Origin: CAYPGJ01 sp050174775
GTDB lineage: Bacteria; Planctomycetota; Phycisphaerae; Phycisphaerales; UBA1924
Direction of reading: 5' to 3'
DNA: 64,000 nucleotides
NCBI GenBank assembly: GCA_050174775.1
Contig: JBFXJP010000007.1
Location: forward strand, 1 to 64,000
Position numbers and translations under genes: made by a program. This document shows, in pieces, positions 34,714-43,430 of the stretch (its first letter is position 1; each line of letters opens with the position of its first letter). The notes under the pieces were generated by a model. It did not search any database. It had not been told where the DNA came from and saw only the letters and a list, made by a program, of their open reading frames with translations.

Positions 34714-37700
34714 TCACTGAGCGGAGAACGTGGCGGAGTTGCCGGGGCGGACGAACACGATCGCCGCCTCGGAAGCGTCCACCGAGCCGAGGTCGCCGAC
34801 GCCCGTCGGAACGTCCTCGCCGCCGATCAGCACGCCCGTGCTCGAACCCATGGCAATCGCGATCGTGCCGGGCATGTCATTGGCCGTCACGGAAGCGTTG
34901 CGGAAGTTCGTCAGGGTCGTCCAACCGCCGTTCTGCGCGGAGTTGGTCACGATCAGACGCGCGGGGCCCGTCAGCGACGAGATGCGCGGCCCGAACGTGT
35001 TGTAGTAGTAGCTGCTCGACACGCCGCCGCCGAACTCGAGGAACACCGAGTAACCGGCAACGATGCGGTTGAGACCGCGGAGCGAACCGCAGTACACGCC
35101 CGCCGAGTCGATCGCCAGGGCCGTGTCCACAGACACGCACACGGGCTCCGAGTCGAACTCATCGTCATCGACGAAGATGAAGAACCCGCTCGCGTTCGTC
35201 GAGGACGTCCCCGTCGTGCCGCCGCCGACAGGCAGCGAAACCGACGTGTTCGCGTTGACGAACGTGCTGCCCGTGCCCGGGACCTGCAGACGGTTCGGGC
35301 TCACGCCCGCGCCGAGGAAGTCCTGGCCGTTGTTCGTGCGGTCGAGCGGCATGCCCGCCCAGCTGTCGAGCAGCAGGCTCGACACCTGGAACATGCCGAT
35401 CTGGTCACGATCGATGTTGAAGTTCACCGGCGCCGCGTTGCCGGCAGTGGCCGTGGAGCCCGTGCCGGAGCCGCGACGATCGATGTCGCTCAGGAACGCC
35501 ACGCGACGAGCAACCGCGTTGTTCGCAAGGAACGCGCGACCGCCGGCGATGTCCGGGTCGGGGATGACCACGAAGATCACCGGGCAGCCCTTGAAGTCCT
35601 TGTGACCGGCCGTGTGCATCGTCCAACGACGAGCGTTGGTCGTGCCGTCGGCCGTGCCCGTCACCACCACGCGACCGATCTCTTCAAACCGGGGCTTGAA
35701 GGTGATCGTGCAGTCGCTGATGCCCGTGCCCGTGCCAGTGAACCGCGAGGGATCATTGGTGACGGGGTTGAACGTGATGCGGATGGGCTGAACAACGTTC
35801 GAGAGGCTGTTGAGGTTCTGATAGATCAGCACCTCGCGGTTGTTGTTCGGGTTGTTGCCCGAAGCAAGCTCCGTCGAAGCGTACAGCTGGAGGTCCGGGA
35901 TCGTGTTCAGGATGCCCTGCGGCTGCAGGAACGACTCGCTGTCCAGAGGACCGCCCTGACCGATCAGCTGCGGGTGGAAGTACCGGACCGAGTTGGCGCC
36001 GAACAGATTGCCGTCGCCGCTCGTCCAGCCCGTCACCGTGCCGACGTAACGAATGCCCTTGTAGAAGAACTGGATCGTCCCCTCTTCGCCGACCGGCTTG
36101 AGGACGAACGCCTTGATCATCGAGCCCAGAGCGTCATTGCTCGCGTTGCCCGAGGCGCCCAGACGCAGCGTGCCCGTGAACGTCATGGTCAGCGGGTTGC
36201 CCTGCGGGCTGGTCTCCTGCGGACGGATCACGCGAACCGTGATGTGATCGCCCGTCGTCGACGGGATGTTCTGCGCCGAACCGCCCACCTCGCGGAGGAA
36301 CACGCCCGACGGAGCCGTCTGATCGGCCGGCGCGGCGTACTCAACCGTGAAGTTGTCCTGCGGGAACAGCATGCCCGAGGGGAAGCGGATGATCAGCGTG
36401 TAGCAGCCGTCATCGTCCGGCGTCGTGCCGGGAGTGTCGATGCTGGCCAGCAGGCCGGCGAGCGACAGCTTCTGACCCGAGACGATCGGGTTGCCGCCGC
36501 CGTCAACGTCGGCGCCGCGAACGTAGAAGCGCTCCAGCAGGCTGGTCGCGCTGCCCACGATCTCCACCTGACGCGTCGTCTTCAGACGGACGAGCGTCAC
36601 GCGGTTCGAGGCCTCATCAAGCTCCGCAACCGCGCGATCCTTGAACGTGCCCGAGGGCGCCGTGATCAGGATGGAGCGGGTGGAGTCCTTCGCCTTGATC
36701 GGATCGATCTGGTTCCCGTTCGCGTCCTCGAGCGGGAAGCCGGGGTTGAACACGTTCACGTTGAAGCCGGGGGTGAGCGACATCGCCTCGTCCAGCTCCT
36801 CGCCGGAGAGATCGATCACCATCCGGTTCGCCACAGGGGCGCCCACGAACGAGCCGTCGATCGCGTGACGACGCGCCGACGCATTGTTCTCCGAGATCAC
36901 GAAGTACGACTCGCCCTCCGTCGTGGAGTTCGCGCCGTTCTTGAACAGAGGCTCGCTGAACCCGGCCGTCACCTCGTCGAGGTCGCCCGAGCCGCCCGTC
37001 GCGATGCCGTTCGCGCCCACCAGAGCGGGAGCCGCGGCGTCAACGACGTTCACCGGCGTCCCGTACGCCGTCAGCACGTTCGTCGTGAACGTCGCCGTCG
37101 GAGACAGTGTGTTGCCCAGCGTGCCGTCCGTCACCGCGACGTTGTTCAACGCCACGAAGTACGGAGAGCCGCCGGGGAAACCCGTGCCGGAGCGGATGCC
37201 CGTCGCGGCCAGCGTCCCGTCCGCGGCGTCAGCCGTCAGCGGGAGCAGCGAAGCCGTGAACGTCACCGTGTCGTTCGACTCGAACGACGTCGCCAGCGTC
37301 GTCGCGGACGGAGCCGCGAACACGCGAGCAGCGAAGTTCGCCGCAGCGGCCGTCTCGGCCGTGCGGAGCGTCAGGCCCGCGGCCAGGCCGGCCGACAGGT
37401 CGTTGATCGTCACGCCGGCGTTGTAGCCCGACGCGAAACGGTTGCTCGTCGGACCGCTGACGGTCTCGTCAAACACCACCGCGATCTGATCAATCAAAGC
37501 GCACAGCGGGTTCGAAACGCCCGAGATGTTGCCCGCGGAGCGAGCCTCGAACGCCACCGCCATCGGACGGGCCTTGTCGCCCATCGTCGACTCCGTCGCC
37601 GGGTCAAGCGTCCCGCCGAGGATGTTCGACGCGTACGTGATGCCGCCGCCCGGGTTCGCCACGAGATTGATCGCCGAACGCGTCTCGCGCAGGCGGTAAT

Positions 37701-39240
37701 CGTCCGAACCATCGTTCGACCACGTGCCGTCCGAGTTGATCGCGTCGTCGCCGTCAGCCAGCGTGAACCGCGCGAACACGCGGTTCGCCGCGGCCGCCGT
37801 CACGGGGTCGGACGTCGTCCCGTCCAGGTTCGTGTCGTCGATGCCGGGCACCTGCACGTTCGACGGAACGGCGGACTGCACCAGGTTGCTGGTCGCGATG
37901 ACGTTGCCGTCAGCGTCCTCCAGCTGGAACTGGTTGTTGTCACCGACCGCCGTCACCGAGTCGGAGAAGTTGATCTCCGCCCAGATCTGGTTCACGCCCT
38001 GACCCACCACCGGGCCGTTGCCCTGGAGGAGATTCACGCTCGTCACCGTCAGCGGAGCCGCAAGGCCCAGCGTCTTGTACGAAGCGGGAAGGCTGCTCGG
38101 ATTCTCGCCCGACACGCCGAACACGTTCGACGAAGCGGCAAAGCCGATCGTCGCCTGCATCGCCGTCGCAGCGTCAGCCGCGAGGATCGGCGTCGTCAGC
38201 GGGATCGTGATGATCTTCGTGAAATCGCTGTCGCTCGAGCCCGTGATCGTGATCACGCCCGCCACCGGAGGACCGGTGAAGCCGGCGAGCCACGTGCTCA
38301 GCAGCTGCACGGGGCCGGCCCCGCCCGGACGAACGCGGAAGTCCGCGACCGCGAGGGCGCCGGTGTCCGCGGGGTTGTCCGCGGCCGCGTCGTCCTGCAG
38401 CTGCAGGTTCGTCGCGATCGTGATCGCCGTGATGTCGCCGCCGCCGTTCACCGACGTCGCCGCCGCCGAAGGCTCGACCAGCACGGTCGGGTTGCGGACG
38501 CAGATCCACTCCGTCACGAGGTCCGTGGTCTGATTGCCGCCGGCAACGTCCTCGATGACGATGATCGCCACCTCGAAGTTCTGCCACGCGCCGACCGTCG
38601 TGTTGCCCGCGTCGGGAGTCGCAGCGTTCAACGCGGCCAGCGTGATCGCCACGCCGTTGCCCGTGTTGAAGTCCGCAGCCTCGACGTCGCCGTCAGCCAG
38701 CGGACCGAAGCCCGCGTTCGACAGCAGGTACTTCGAGTACCCCGTGCCGGCGCCGGCCGCGGAACCCGCGCCGACCACCGCCTCGAGCTCCGCGAGCGTC
38801 GTGATGTTCTGCGCGGTCGCCCACGGCAGGAACGCGATGTACGACTCGCTCGCATCGCCGTCGAAGCCCGGATTGCCGACGATCGCAAACTCCGCGTTCG
38901 CGTTGAAGTTGATCGTCTGCAGCACCGAGCGGCTGCGCCAACGGATGCCGGTCGTCGTCGAGCCCGACTGCTCGATCGACAGACCGTTGTTGTTCAGGTT
39001 GGCCGGCAGCGGAACGTTCGGCCCGACCACCGTCGTGTCAACGACCTCGCGCGGATACCGCAGGGTCAGCGCAGGCTCGTTGTTCGCCGTCGGAATCGTC
39101 TGCGCCGACGGGCCGCTGTTCAGCTCCGTCAACGTCTGGCCCGCAGCGAACGCCGCGGACGTCGTCACGCCCGCCGCCAGCGCCGTGGCCGCCGCGGCCA
39201 CTCGCCGCCACGACCAAGAATTCAGTTCAAGACGCCTCAT
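34714..39240 (-). CDS. Very large secreted surface protein (1508 residues) with Ig-like segments
   Basis: A signal peptide (WRRVAAAATALAAGVTTSAAFA) directs export. The mature protein is Asn/Thr/Gly/Ala-rich and poor in Lys and Cys. Several segments look like SbsA/Big_5-type Ig-like domains, for example near residues 455-490 (FSDSVTAVGDNNQFQLEDADGN with the brackets omitted) and 810-900 (TAGFSEPLFKNG, then LEDANGNQIDPI). I see no dockerin or PEP-CTERM signal at the end, which is PGNSATFSAQ. It may be an S-layer-like or adhesion protein. Codon use is close to even for G and C. It lies upstream of the secretion operon but has its own terminator, and a LuxR-type gene lies further upstream. Confidence 0.75.
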   Translation of the reverse strand: MRRLELNSWSWRRVAAAATALAAGVTTSAAFAAGQTLTELNSGPSAQTIPTANNEPALTLRYPREVVDTTVVGPNVPLPANLNNNGLSIEQSGSTTTGIRWRSRSVLQTINFNANAEFAIVGNPGFDGDASESYIAFLPWATAQNITTLAELEAVVGAGSAAGAGTGYSKYLLSNAGFGPLADGDVEAADFNTGNGVAITLAALNAATPDAGNTTVGAWQNFEVAIIVIEDVAGGNQTTDLVTEWICVRNPTVLVEPSAAATSVNGGGDITAITIATNLQLQDDAAADNPADTGALAVADFRVRPGGAGPVQLLSTWLAGFTGPPVAGVITITGSSDSDFTKIITIPLTTPILAADAATAMQATIGFAASSNVFGVSGENPSSLPASYKTLGLAAPLTVTSVNLLQGNGPVVGQGVNQIWAEINFSDSVTAVGDNNQFQLEDADGNVIATSNLVQSAVPSNVQVPGIDDTNLDGTTSDPVTAAAANRVFARFTLADGDDAINSDGTWSNDGSDDYRLRETRSAINLVANPGGGITYASNILGGTLDPATESTMGDKARPMAVAFEARSAGNISGVSNPLCALIDQIAVVFDETVSGPTSNRFASGYNAGVTINDLSAGLAAGLTLRTAETAAAANFAARVFAAPSATTLATSFESNDTVTFTASLLPLTADAADGTLAATGIRSGTGFPGGSPYFVALNNVAVTDGTLGNTLSPTATFTTNVLTAYGTPVNVVDAAAPALVGANGIATGGSGDLDEVTAGFSEPLFKNGANSTTEGESYFVISENNASARRHAIDGSFVGAPVANRMVIDLSGEELDEAMSLTPGFNVNVFNPGFPLEDANGNQIDPIKAKDSTRSILITAPSGTFKDRAVAELDEASNRVTLVRLKTTRQVEIVGSATSLLERFYVRGADVDGGGNPIVSGQKLSLAGLLASIDTPGTTPDDDGCYTLIIRFPSGMLFPQDNFTVEYAAPADQTAPSGVFLREVGGSAQNIPSTTGDHITVRVIRPQETSPQGNPLTMTFTGTLRLGASGNASNDALGSMIKAFVLKPVGEEGTIQFFYKGIRYVGTVTGWTSGDGNLFGANSVRYFHPQLIGQGGPLDSESFLQPQGILNTIPDLQLYASTELASGNNPNNNREVLIYQNLNSLSNVVQPIRITFNPVTNDPSRFTGTGTGISDCTITFKPRFEEIGRVVVTGTADGTTNARRWTMHTAGHKDFKGCPVIFVVIPDPDIAGGRAFLANNAVARRVAFLSDIDRRGSGTGSTATAGNAAPVNFNIDRDQIGMFQVSSLLLDSWAGMPLDRTNNGQDFLGAGVSPNRLQVPGTGSTFVNANTSVSLPVGGGTTGTSSTNASGFFIFVDDDEFDSEPVCVSVDTALAIDSAGVYCGSLRGLNRIVAGYSVFLEFGGGVSSSYYYNTFGPRISSLTGPARLIVTNSAQNGGWTTLTNFRNASVTANDMPGTIAIAMGSSTGVLIGGEDVPTGVGDLGSVDASEAAIVFVRPGNSATFSAQ

Positions 39241-39347
39241 GAGGTTGGTTCCTTTCTTCTCCTGCAACGACCGAATCACGGGGTTGTCTTCCTCGATATC
39301 TCAGCCCCCCGCCCCCGTGCAATCCGGAGCGCCAGGAAGGCTTTACG

Positions 39348-39377
39348 TACTCGTTAGTAAGTGGCAGATTACTCGTT
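39348..39377. repeat. Pair of TACTCGTT direct repeats upstream of the large surface-protein gene
   Basis: TACTCGTT at 39348-39355 and again at 39370-39377, 22 bp apart (two helical turns), in an AT-richer patch of an otherwise GC-rich gap (39241-39528). They lie about 110 bp before the start of the large surface-protein gene, and the LuxR-type gene ends 150 bp further upstream. They could be a regulator binding site; nothing else is evident in this gap. Confidence 0.35.
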
Positions 39378-39528
39378 TTCGGAACTCCACGCGCCTCCCA
39401 GCAGCGCCTATCCACAATCCACAGACCACGCCCCCAACGGGGCGCAGCCTCAAACACGTTCTCTCCCCCAACCCTTCGAATCGACTCATCTAACCAAGTG
39501 CCTACAAACTTCTGCGCATTCTCGTGCC

Positions 39529-39933
39529 TCAATAACCGCTGTCATCATCGGAAACGATGATTTTTCTCGCCCCTTCCGCCCCATCCGAGGGGCCACATCC
39601 CGACCGGTACGCCGCGAGAACCCGACCGGTCACCACCCGAACAACGTCCGCCTTGCTCCGCACCCCGAGCTTCTGATGGATCCGCATGAGGTGCGTCCGG
39701 AGTGTCGGGAGGGCCACGTAGAGCCGCTCGGCGATGGCCTCGTTGGAGCCGCCGTCGCAGAGGGCGAAGACGACCTCGCGCTCGCGCTCGGTGAGGTGGG
39801 CGAGGTCGGCTTCGAGGAAGCGGCGCTCGGCGTCGGTGAGGCCGAGGTCGGAGCGCAGAGACAGATCACCGGTTTTTTCCGGGAATCCGGGCGCTTTGAC
39901 CTCGATGGAATTACGGCGGAGGGACGTGGTCAT
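39529..39933 (-). CDS. LuxR/GerE-type helix-turn-helix regulator, no receiver domain
   Basis: 134 residues. The HTH_LUXR domain is at about 52-108 (LTEREREVVFALCDGGSNEA, RLYVALPTLRTHLMRIHQKL), with the recognition helix in the second part. The N-terminal 50 residues contain no phospho-receiver or ligand domain I recognise. It may regulate the downstream 1508-residue surface-protein gene on the same strand or the divergent pilT gene. The base composition changes abruptly within this gene: near 39,670 the plus strand turns from C-rich to G-rich. The 294 bp between it and pilT show no further gene. Confidence 0.8.
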   Translation of the reverse strand: MTTSLRRNSIEVKAPGFPEKTGDLSLRSDLGLTDAERRFLEADLAHLTEREREVVFALCDGGSNEAIAERLYVALPTLRTHLMRIHQKLGVRSKADVVRVVTGRVLAAYRSGCGPSDGAEGARKIIVSDDDSGY

Positions 39934-40227
39934 CCGCGCTGCTTTCTCCCCAAACCATGCTCGACGCCCAACGCCGAGCGGGTCACAAGGTACGGGACGG
40001 TTTGCGTCGCGGCAAGCGGAAAGGTCCCAAAACGGCGGTAATTCCGGGGCATCGGGGGCGAGATTACCTGACGTGGGGAGTCCGGGCGCGCGAAGTCTCA
40101 AGTGTTGGCCGAGAGGGCGTATGGACGGGGTTTGTGCGCCGTCCGATGGTGATATGCCGAGCGTCGCGAGTGTCGCGTTGCTGCACGGCGAGAGCGGTTT
40201 CTGCACGGCAGGGAGGCGCGTGGCGCG

Positions 40228-41280
40228 ATGCTTGAGGCTGTCCTGGAGTTGGCCGAGTCGATGAAGGCGTCGGACGTGCACCTGGTGGTGGGTCGTCCTC
40301 CCACGGCGCGGGTGTGGGGTGAGATGCAGGAGATGCCTCGGGGGGTGTTGAGCGCCGAGGAGGTGGAGGGGGCGTTTGCGCAGATGGCCGAGGAGGGTGC
40401 GCGGGAGGCGTATGCGCGGCAGCAGGACGCGGACTTCTCGTGGCAGCGCGCGGACGGGGCGCGGTATCGCGTGAACGCGCACCGGCAGCGGGAGGGGATG
40501 GCGTTGTCGATTCGTCGGATCGCGGCGAATCCGCCGCGGCTGACGGAGCTGGGGTTGCCGCCGGCCGTGGAGAAGCTGACGAGGTTGTCGCGCGGGCTGG
40601 TGCTGGTGACGGGTCACACGGGGTCGGGGAAGACGACGACGCTCGCTGCGATGGTGGAGGAGATGAATCGGCGTGATCGCAAGCACATCATCACGCTGGA
40701 GGACCCGATCGAGTTCTTGTTTGAGTCGAAGCAGTGTTTGATCGAGCAGCGCGAGTTGGGGAGGGACACGCCGAGCTTCTCGAGCGCGTTGCGGCATGCG
40801 CTGCGTCAGGACCCGGACGTGCTGCTGGTGGGCGAGATGCGTGATTACGACACGGCGGCGCTGGCGATCTCGGCGGCGGAGACGGGGCATCTGGTGCTTG
40901 CGACGCTGCACACGCTGGATGCATCGCGGACGGTGGAGCGGATCATCGACATGTTCCCGGGTGATCAGCAGAATCAGGTGCGGAGCATGCTGTCGGACAC
41001 GCTGCAGGGGGTGGTGAGCCAGACGCTTGTGCCGAGGATGGACGGGACGGGGATGGTTGCGGCGGTGGAGGTGCTGGTGACGACGCCGGCGGTGCGGAAC
41101 ATCGTGCGTGAGTCGCGGACGTTCGAGATTCCGAACGTGATCGAGACGAACAAGGCGCTGGGGATGAGAACTCTCGATGCCGCCATCTCTGAGTTGTATC
41201 TCGCCGGTGTGATTTCGCGGGAGGAGGCGTTGGCCCGGGCGGTGCAGCCGGAGCGGATGGATCGGCAGTTGGCGGCGTGA
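40228..41280 (+). CDS. pilT: PilT/PilU-type pilus retraction ATPase
   Basis: 350 residues. N-terminal PAS-like domain (SDVHLVVGRPPTAR, DADFSWQRADGARYRVN) and RecA-like motor: Walker A GHTGSGKTTT (129-138), Asp box ITLEDPIEF, Walker B PDVLLVGEMRD (196-206), His box TGHLVLATLHT. The C-terminal AIRE-like element is replaced by the segment around SREEALARA. It would power twitching or retraction of type IV pili, or possibly act on the pseudopilus. The last 38 residues after Met313 are repeated downstream, and codons 314-325 use unusual synonyms for this gene. Confidence 0.93.
   Translation: MLEAVLELAESMKASDVHLVVGRPPTARVWGEMQEMPRGVLSAEEVEGAFAQMAEEGAREAYARQQDADFSWQRADGARYRVNAHRQREGMALSIRRIAANPPRLTELGLPPAVEKLTRLSRGLVLVTGHTGSGKTTTLAAMVEEMNRRDRKHIITLEDPIEFLFESKQCLIEQRELGRDTPSFSSALRHALRQDPDVLLVGEMRDYDTAALAISAAETGHLVLATLHTLDASRTVERIIDMFPGDQQNQVRSMLSDTLQGVVSQTLVPRMDGTGMVAAVEVLVTTPAVRNIVRESRTFEIPNVIETNKALGMRTLDAAISELYLAGVISREEALARAVQPERMDRQLAA
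41161..41280 (+). repeat. Copy 1 of the duplicated pilT 3' end (within pilT)
   Basis: Together with 41537-41656 this forms a direct repeat of about 120 bp, offset by 376 bp. The two copies encode the same 38 residues after a shared GGGATG and the same stop, but differ at 12 codons, all synonymous. Copy 1 uses AGA, ACT, CTC, GCC, ATC, TCT and TAT where copy 2 uses CGG, ACG, CTG, GCG, ATT, TCG and TAC. Downstream flanks are also related (GGGATTAGGCATCAGGCA at 41298 and 41712; TAGACGCTCC at 41369 and 41775), so the repeated unit spans about 380-410 bp. Confidence 0.9.
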
Positions 41281-41501
41281 GGGGAAGAAGGGCACGAGGG
41301 ATTAGGCATCAGGCATTAGGGGAAGGCAGAAAACCAGAAGCGAAGGACGAGAGGAGGAGGAGCGGGAGTAGACGCTCCCTCCCGGTCGCGTCTCGCTATG
41401 CATGCGAATACGCGTAACACGCTCCGGATTGACGAGGCGGGGTGCGCGAATGCAAAGGCAGAGGGAAAAAGAAGCAAGAGGCCATGGAGCCCTCACCCTG
41501 C

Positions 41502-41532
41502 CCTCTCCCACTCACGTTGTTCGTGGGAGAGG
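41502..41532. repeat. Palindromic intergenic repeat, copy A
   Basis: CCTCTCCCAC (41502-41511), an 11-nt loop and GTGGGAGAGG (41523-41532), inside a context CTCACCCTGCCCTCTCCC. The same context and stem recur at 42094-42123. It lies between the two copies of the pilT end. Confidence 0.7.
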
Positions 41533-41539
41533 TAGCGGG

Positions 41540-41656
41540 ATGCGGACGCTGGATGCGGCGATTTCGGAGTTGTACTTGGCCGGTGTGATTTCGCGTGAGG
41601 AGGCGTTGGCACGGGCGGTGCAGCCGGAGCGGATGGACCGGCAGTTGGCGGCGTGA
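41540..41656 (+). pseudogene. Copy 2: detached pilT C-terminal fragment
   Basis: Encodes only the last 38 residues of PilT after a Met, ending in the same SREEALARAVQPERMDRQLAA and TGA. The ATPase part is absent, so a functional product is unlikely. Its codons fit the G-ending usage of the rest of pilT better than those in the intact gene do. It may be the displaced original gene end, the remnant of a second pilT, or a collapsed tandem repeat in the assembly. The rest of 41281-42150 holds no gene I can support. Confidence 0.7.
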
Positions 41657-42093
41657 GGAAAGTGAAAAATGAAAAGTGAAAAGCGGAAATGAAGAGGGAA
41701 GAAAGGCACTCGGGATTAGGCATCAGGCACTCGGGAAGAAGAAAGGCAGAGAGAAAGAGGAGATGGAGAGGGGGTAGACGCTCCTTTACAGTCGCGTCTC
41801 GTTCGTCAGGCGGATTACGCGAATGGCGGCCTCACACGATGGGGGCGGGGTGCGCTACAGAAAGGTCGACATCCGACGGTTGGGGGCGATCACCGATCGA
41901 ACGCAGTACGAGGCGATGTCGAGGGGGAAGCGATGCACCCCTGGATGGCGCCTTCACCTCGATCCTCTGCGACTCGCTCCGAGCAGCGAGCGGGAGAGAA
42001 AGGGGAAGAGGAGACTGCGCAGGATGTAGTCGCTGATCAATGGAGGCGATCTCAAGGCAAGACGAAGTAGCGATGCGGGAGTCCTCTCACTGC

Positions 42094-42123
42094 CCTCTCC
42101 CGTTGCAGAGCCAACGGGAGAGG
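42094..42123. repeat. Palindromic intergenic repeat, copy B, possible terminator of the Kelch/dockerin gene
   Basis: CCTCTCCCGTTG (42094-42105) and CAACGGGAGAGG (42112-42123), a perfect 12-bp stem with a 6-nt loop. It shares CTCAC-CTGCCCTCTCCC with copy A at 41502. It lies 28 bp past the stop of the minus-strand gene at 42151 and could end its transcript. Confidence 0.7.
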
Positions 42124-42150
42124 TGGCGTGGGGATCGCGTCGCGGGGGGT

Positions 42151-43248
42151 TCAGCAGCCGGTGGCGCCGAAGGAGGAGAGGACGTGATTGAGGTCGGTGA
42201 AGGTGACGAGTCCGTCGCCGTCGAGGTCGCCGGGGATGCCGAGGGGGATGGGTTGGCCGAAGTTGGAGAGGACGGCGTTGAGGTCGGCGAAGTTGACTGC
42301 GCCGTCGGCGTTGGCGTCGCCGGGGCAATCGGGGAGGGCCCAGGTTCCACTGTCATTTCCGACGCCGTAGTTGAGCATGATCGTGCGATGACGCAGGGAG
42401 TCGTAGCACATAACGGCCCAGAAGGAGAGAGGCCCGCGCTCGATTTCGCGTCGCCATGCAACACCGTCCCAAGACCACGTTTCGTTAGAGTAAGTCTGTT
42501 GCTTCGAGAGCATGCCGCCGTGGATGAGCGAGCGTGCGCGGAGGGGGCTGTAGATCATTCCGGCATTGACTCGCTGGGGCGGAGGGGACGCGGGGATTTG
42601 GGTCCACGTCACACCGTTCCATTCCCACGTGTCGTCAAAGAGCTGCGTGGAGTTTCTGCCGCCATAGAGCACCGTTCTCGCGCGCGATGCGTCGTATGCA
42701 CCGGCGCAGTCGGTGCGGCCGGGGGGTCCGCCCGGTAGCGAACTCCAGGAAGTTCCGCTCCATTCCCAGGTGCTCCCGGGAAAGGGAAAAGGCGTTTGCT
42801 GGCCACGCCCACCAAAGAGGACCGCACGCTGGCGGTCGCTGTCCCAGACCAGCATGAAGCTCGTGCGGGCCTCCGGGCCAGTCGAGGCGATAACGGGCCA
42901 GTTCGCGCCGGTCCATTCGCGCGTGCGAGACTCCTGCGCTTGTCCGCCGACAGTGACCACGCGGCTTCGCGTTTCATCGAAGACGAGACGGGGCTCAATG
43001 ACGAGTCCAAAGTTGATCGGCGTGCAGGCCCAGGACTGTCCGTCGAACTCCCACGTGCCGCAGGTCATGTTGCCGCCGCCGTAGAGGACGACGCGGTCGC
43101 GGGCGGCGTCGTAGGCGGCGGAGGATTGGACGATCGCGTATGGAACGTCGGCGATGCGTACCCACGCGCGCGGGCGGGGTAGTTCACCTGCTGAGGCGAG
43201 TGAGGCGAGGAGGAGCGCAGCGGCGAGTGAGGCGATGTTGCGCGGCAT
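42151..43248 (-). CDS. Exported Kelch-like repeat protein with C-terminal GC-type dockerin
   Basis: 365 residues. The signal peptide (MPRNIASLAAALLLASLASA) starts at 43248. Five or so Kelch-type blades follow: repeated patterns VVLYGGGN-TWEFDGQSW, VVTVGG-TREWTGANW, AVLFGGRG-TWEWSGTSW, TVLYGGRN-TWEWNGVTW. At the end two dockerin repeats (DANADGAVNFADLNAVLSNFG and DLDGDGLVTFTDLNHVLSSFG) finish in GATGC. This paired repeat with a terminal Gly-Cys-like end is characteristic of Phycisphaerae secreted proteins. The role is unknown; attachment to the cell surface is inferred. Confidence 0.85.
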   Translation of the reverse strand: MPRNIASLAAALLLASLASAGELPRPRAWVRIADVPYAIVQSSAAYDAARDRVVLYGGGNMTCGTWEFDGQSWACTPINFGLVIEPRLVFDETRSRVVTVGGQAQESRTREWTGANWPVIASTGPEARTSFMLVWDSDRQRAVLFGGRGQQTPFPFPGSTWEWSGTSWSSLPGGPPGRTDCAGAYDASRARTVLYGGRNSTQLFDDTWEWNGVTWTQIPASPPPQRVNAGMIYSPLRARSLIHGGMLSKQQTYSNETWSWDGVAWRREIERGPLSFWAVMCYDSLRHRTIMLNYGVGNDSGTWALPDCPGDANADGAVNFADLNAVLSNFGQPIPLGIPGDLDGDGLVTFTDLNHVLSSFGATGC

Positions 43249-43400
43249 GCAAGGGCGCCGGGGGTTAACGGGAGCGTACGGCGCGGAGGGTCGGGAGCAA
43301 AGAGAAAACGGGAGAGGATGGAAGAGTGGGGTTGCGGGGCTCCTGTGACGGCTGTCGCGCGGCGCCGCAGGATGAATTTGAGGCGGCAAGAGCAGCGCGT

Positions 43401-43430
43401 CTGCGAGCTCGCGCTCGCAGTTCGGATGAG
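43401..43430. repeat. Degenerate REP-like palindrome upstream of the transposase gene
   Basis: CTGCGAG (43401-43407), a 6-nt loop and CTCGCAG (43414-43420), followed by TTCGGATGAGG. The same layout (stem, then TCGGGTGAGG) occurs in the better copy at 43644-43675. A further decayed copy without a clear stem is near 43518-43546. The gap 43249-43717 contains nothing else I can support. Confidence 0.5.

Noticed and set aside
32872..39357. A 2161-codon open frame on the plus strand opposite the gsp genes and the large surface-protein gene
   Set aside because: Extremely Arg/His/Val-rich antisense reading with no domain; the minus strand encodes well-supported pseudopilins and a signal-peptide protein.
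39409..39417. Near-match to a DnaA box as evidence for a replication origin
   Set aside because: A single imperfect box, and no dnaA, dnaN or gyrB nearby; kept only as a side remark in a finding.
41689..42036. Open frames of about 70-115 codons between pilT and the Kelch gene
   Set aside because: They cover the degenerate repeat copies and show no domain, ribosome site or codon bias.
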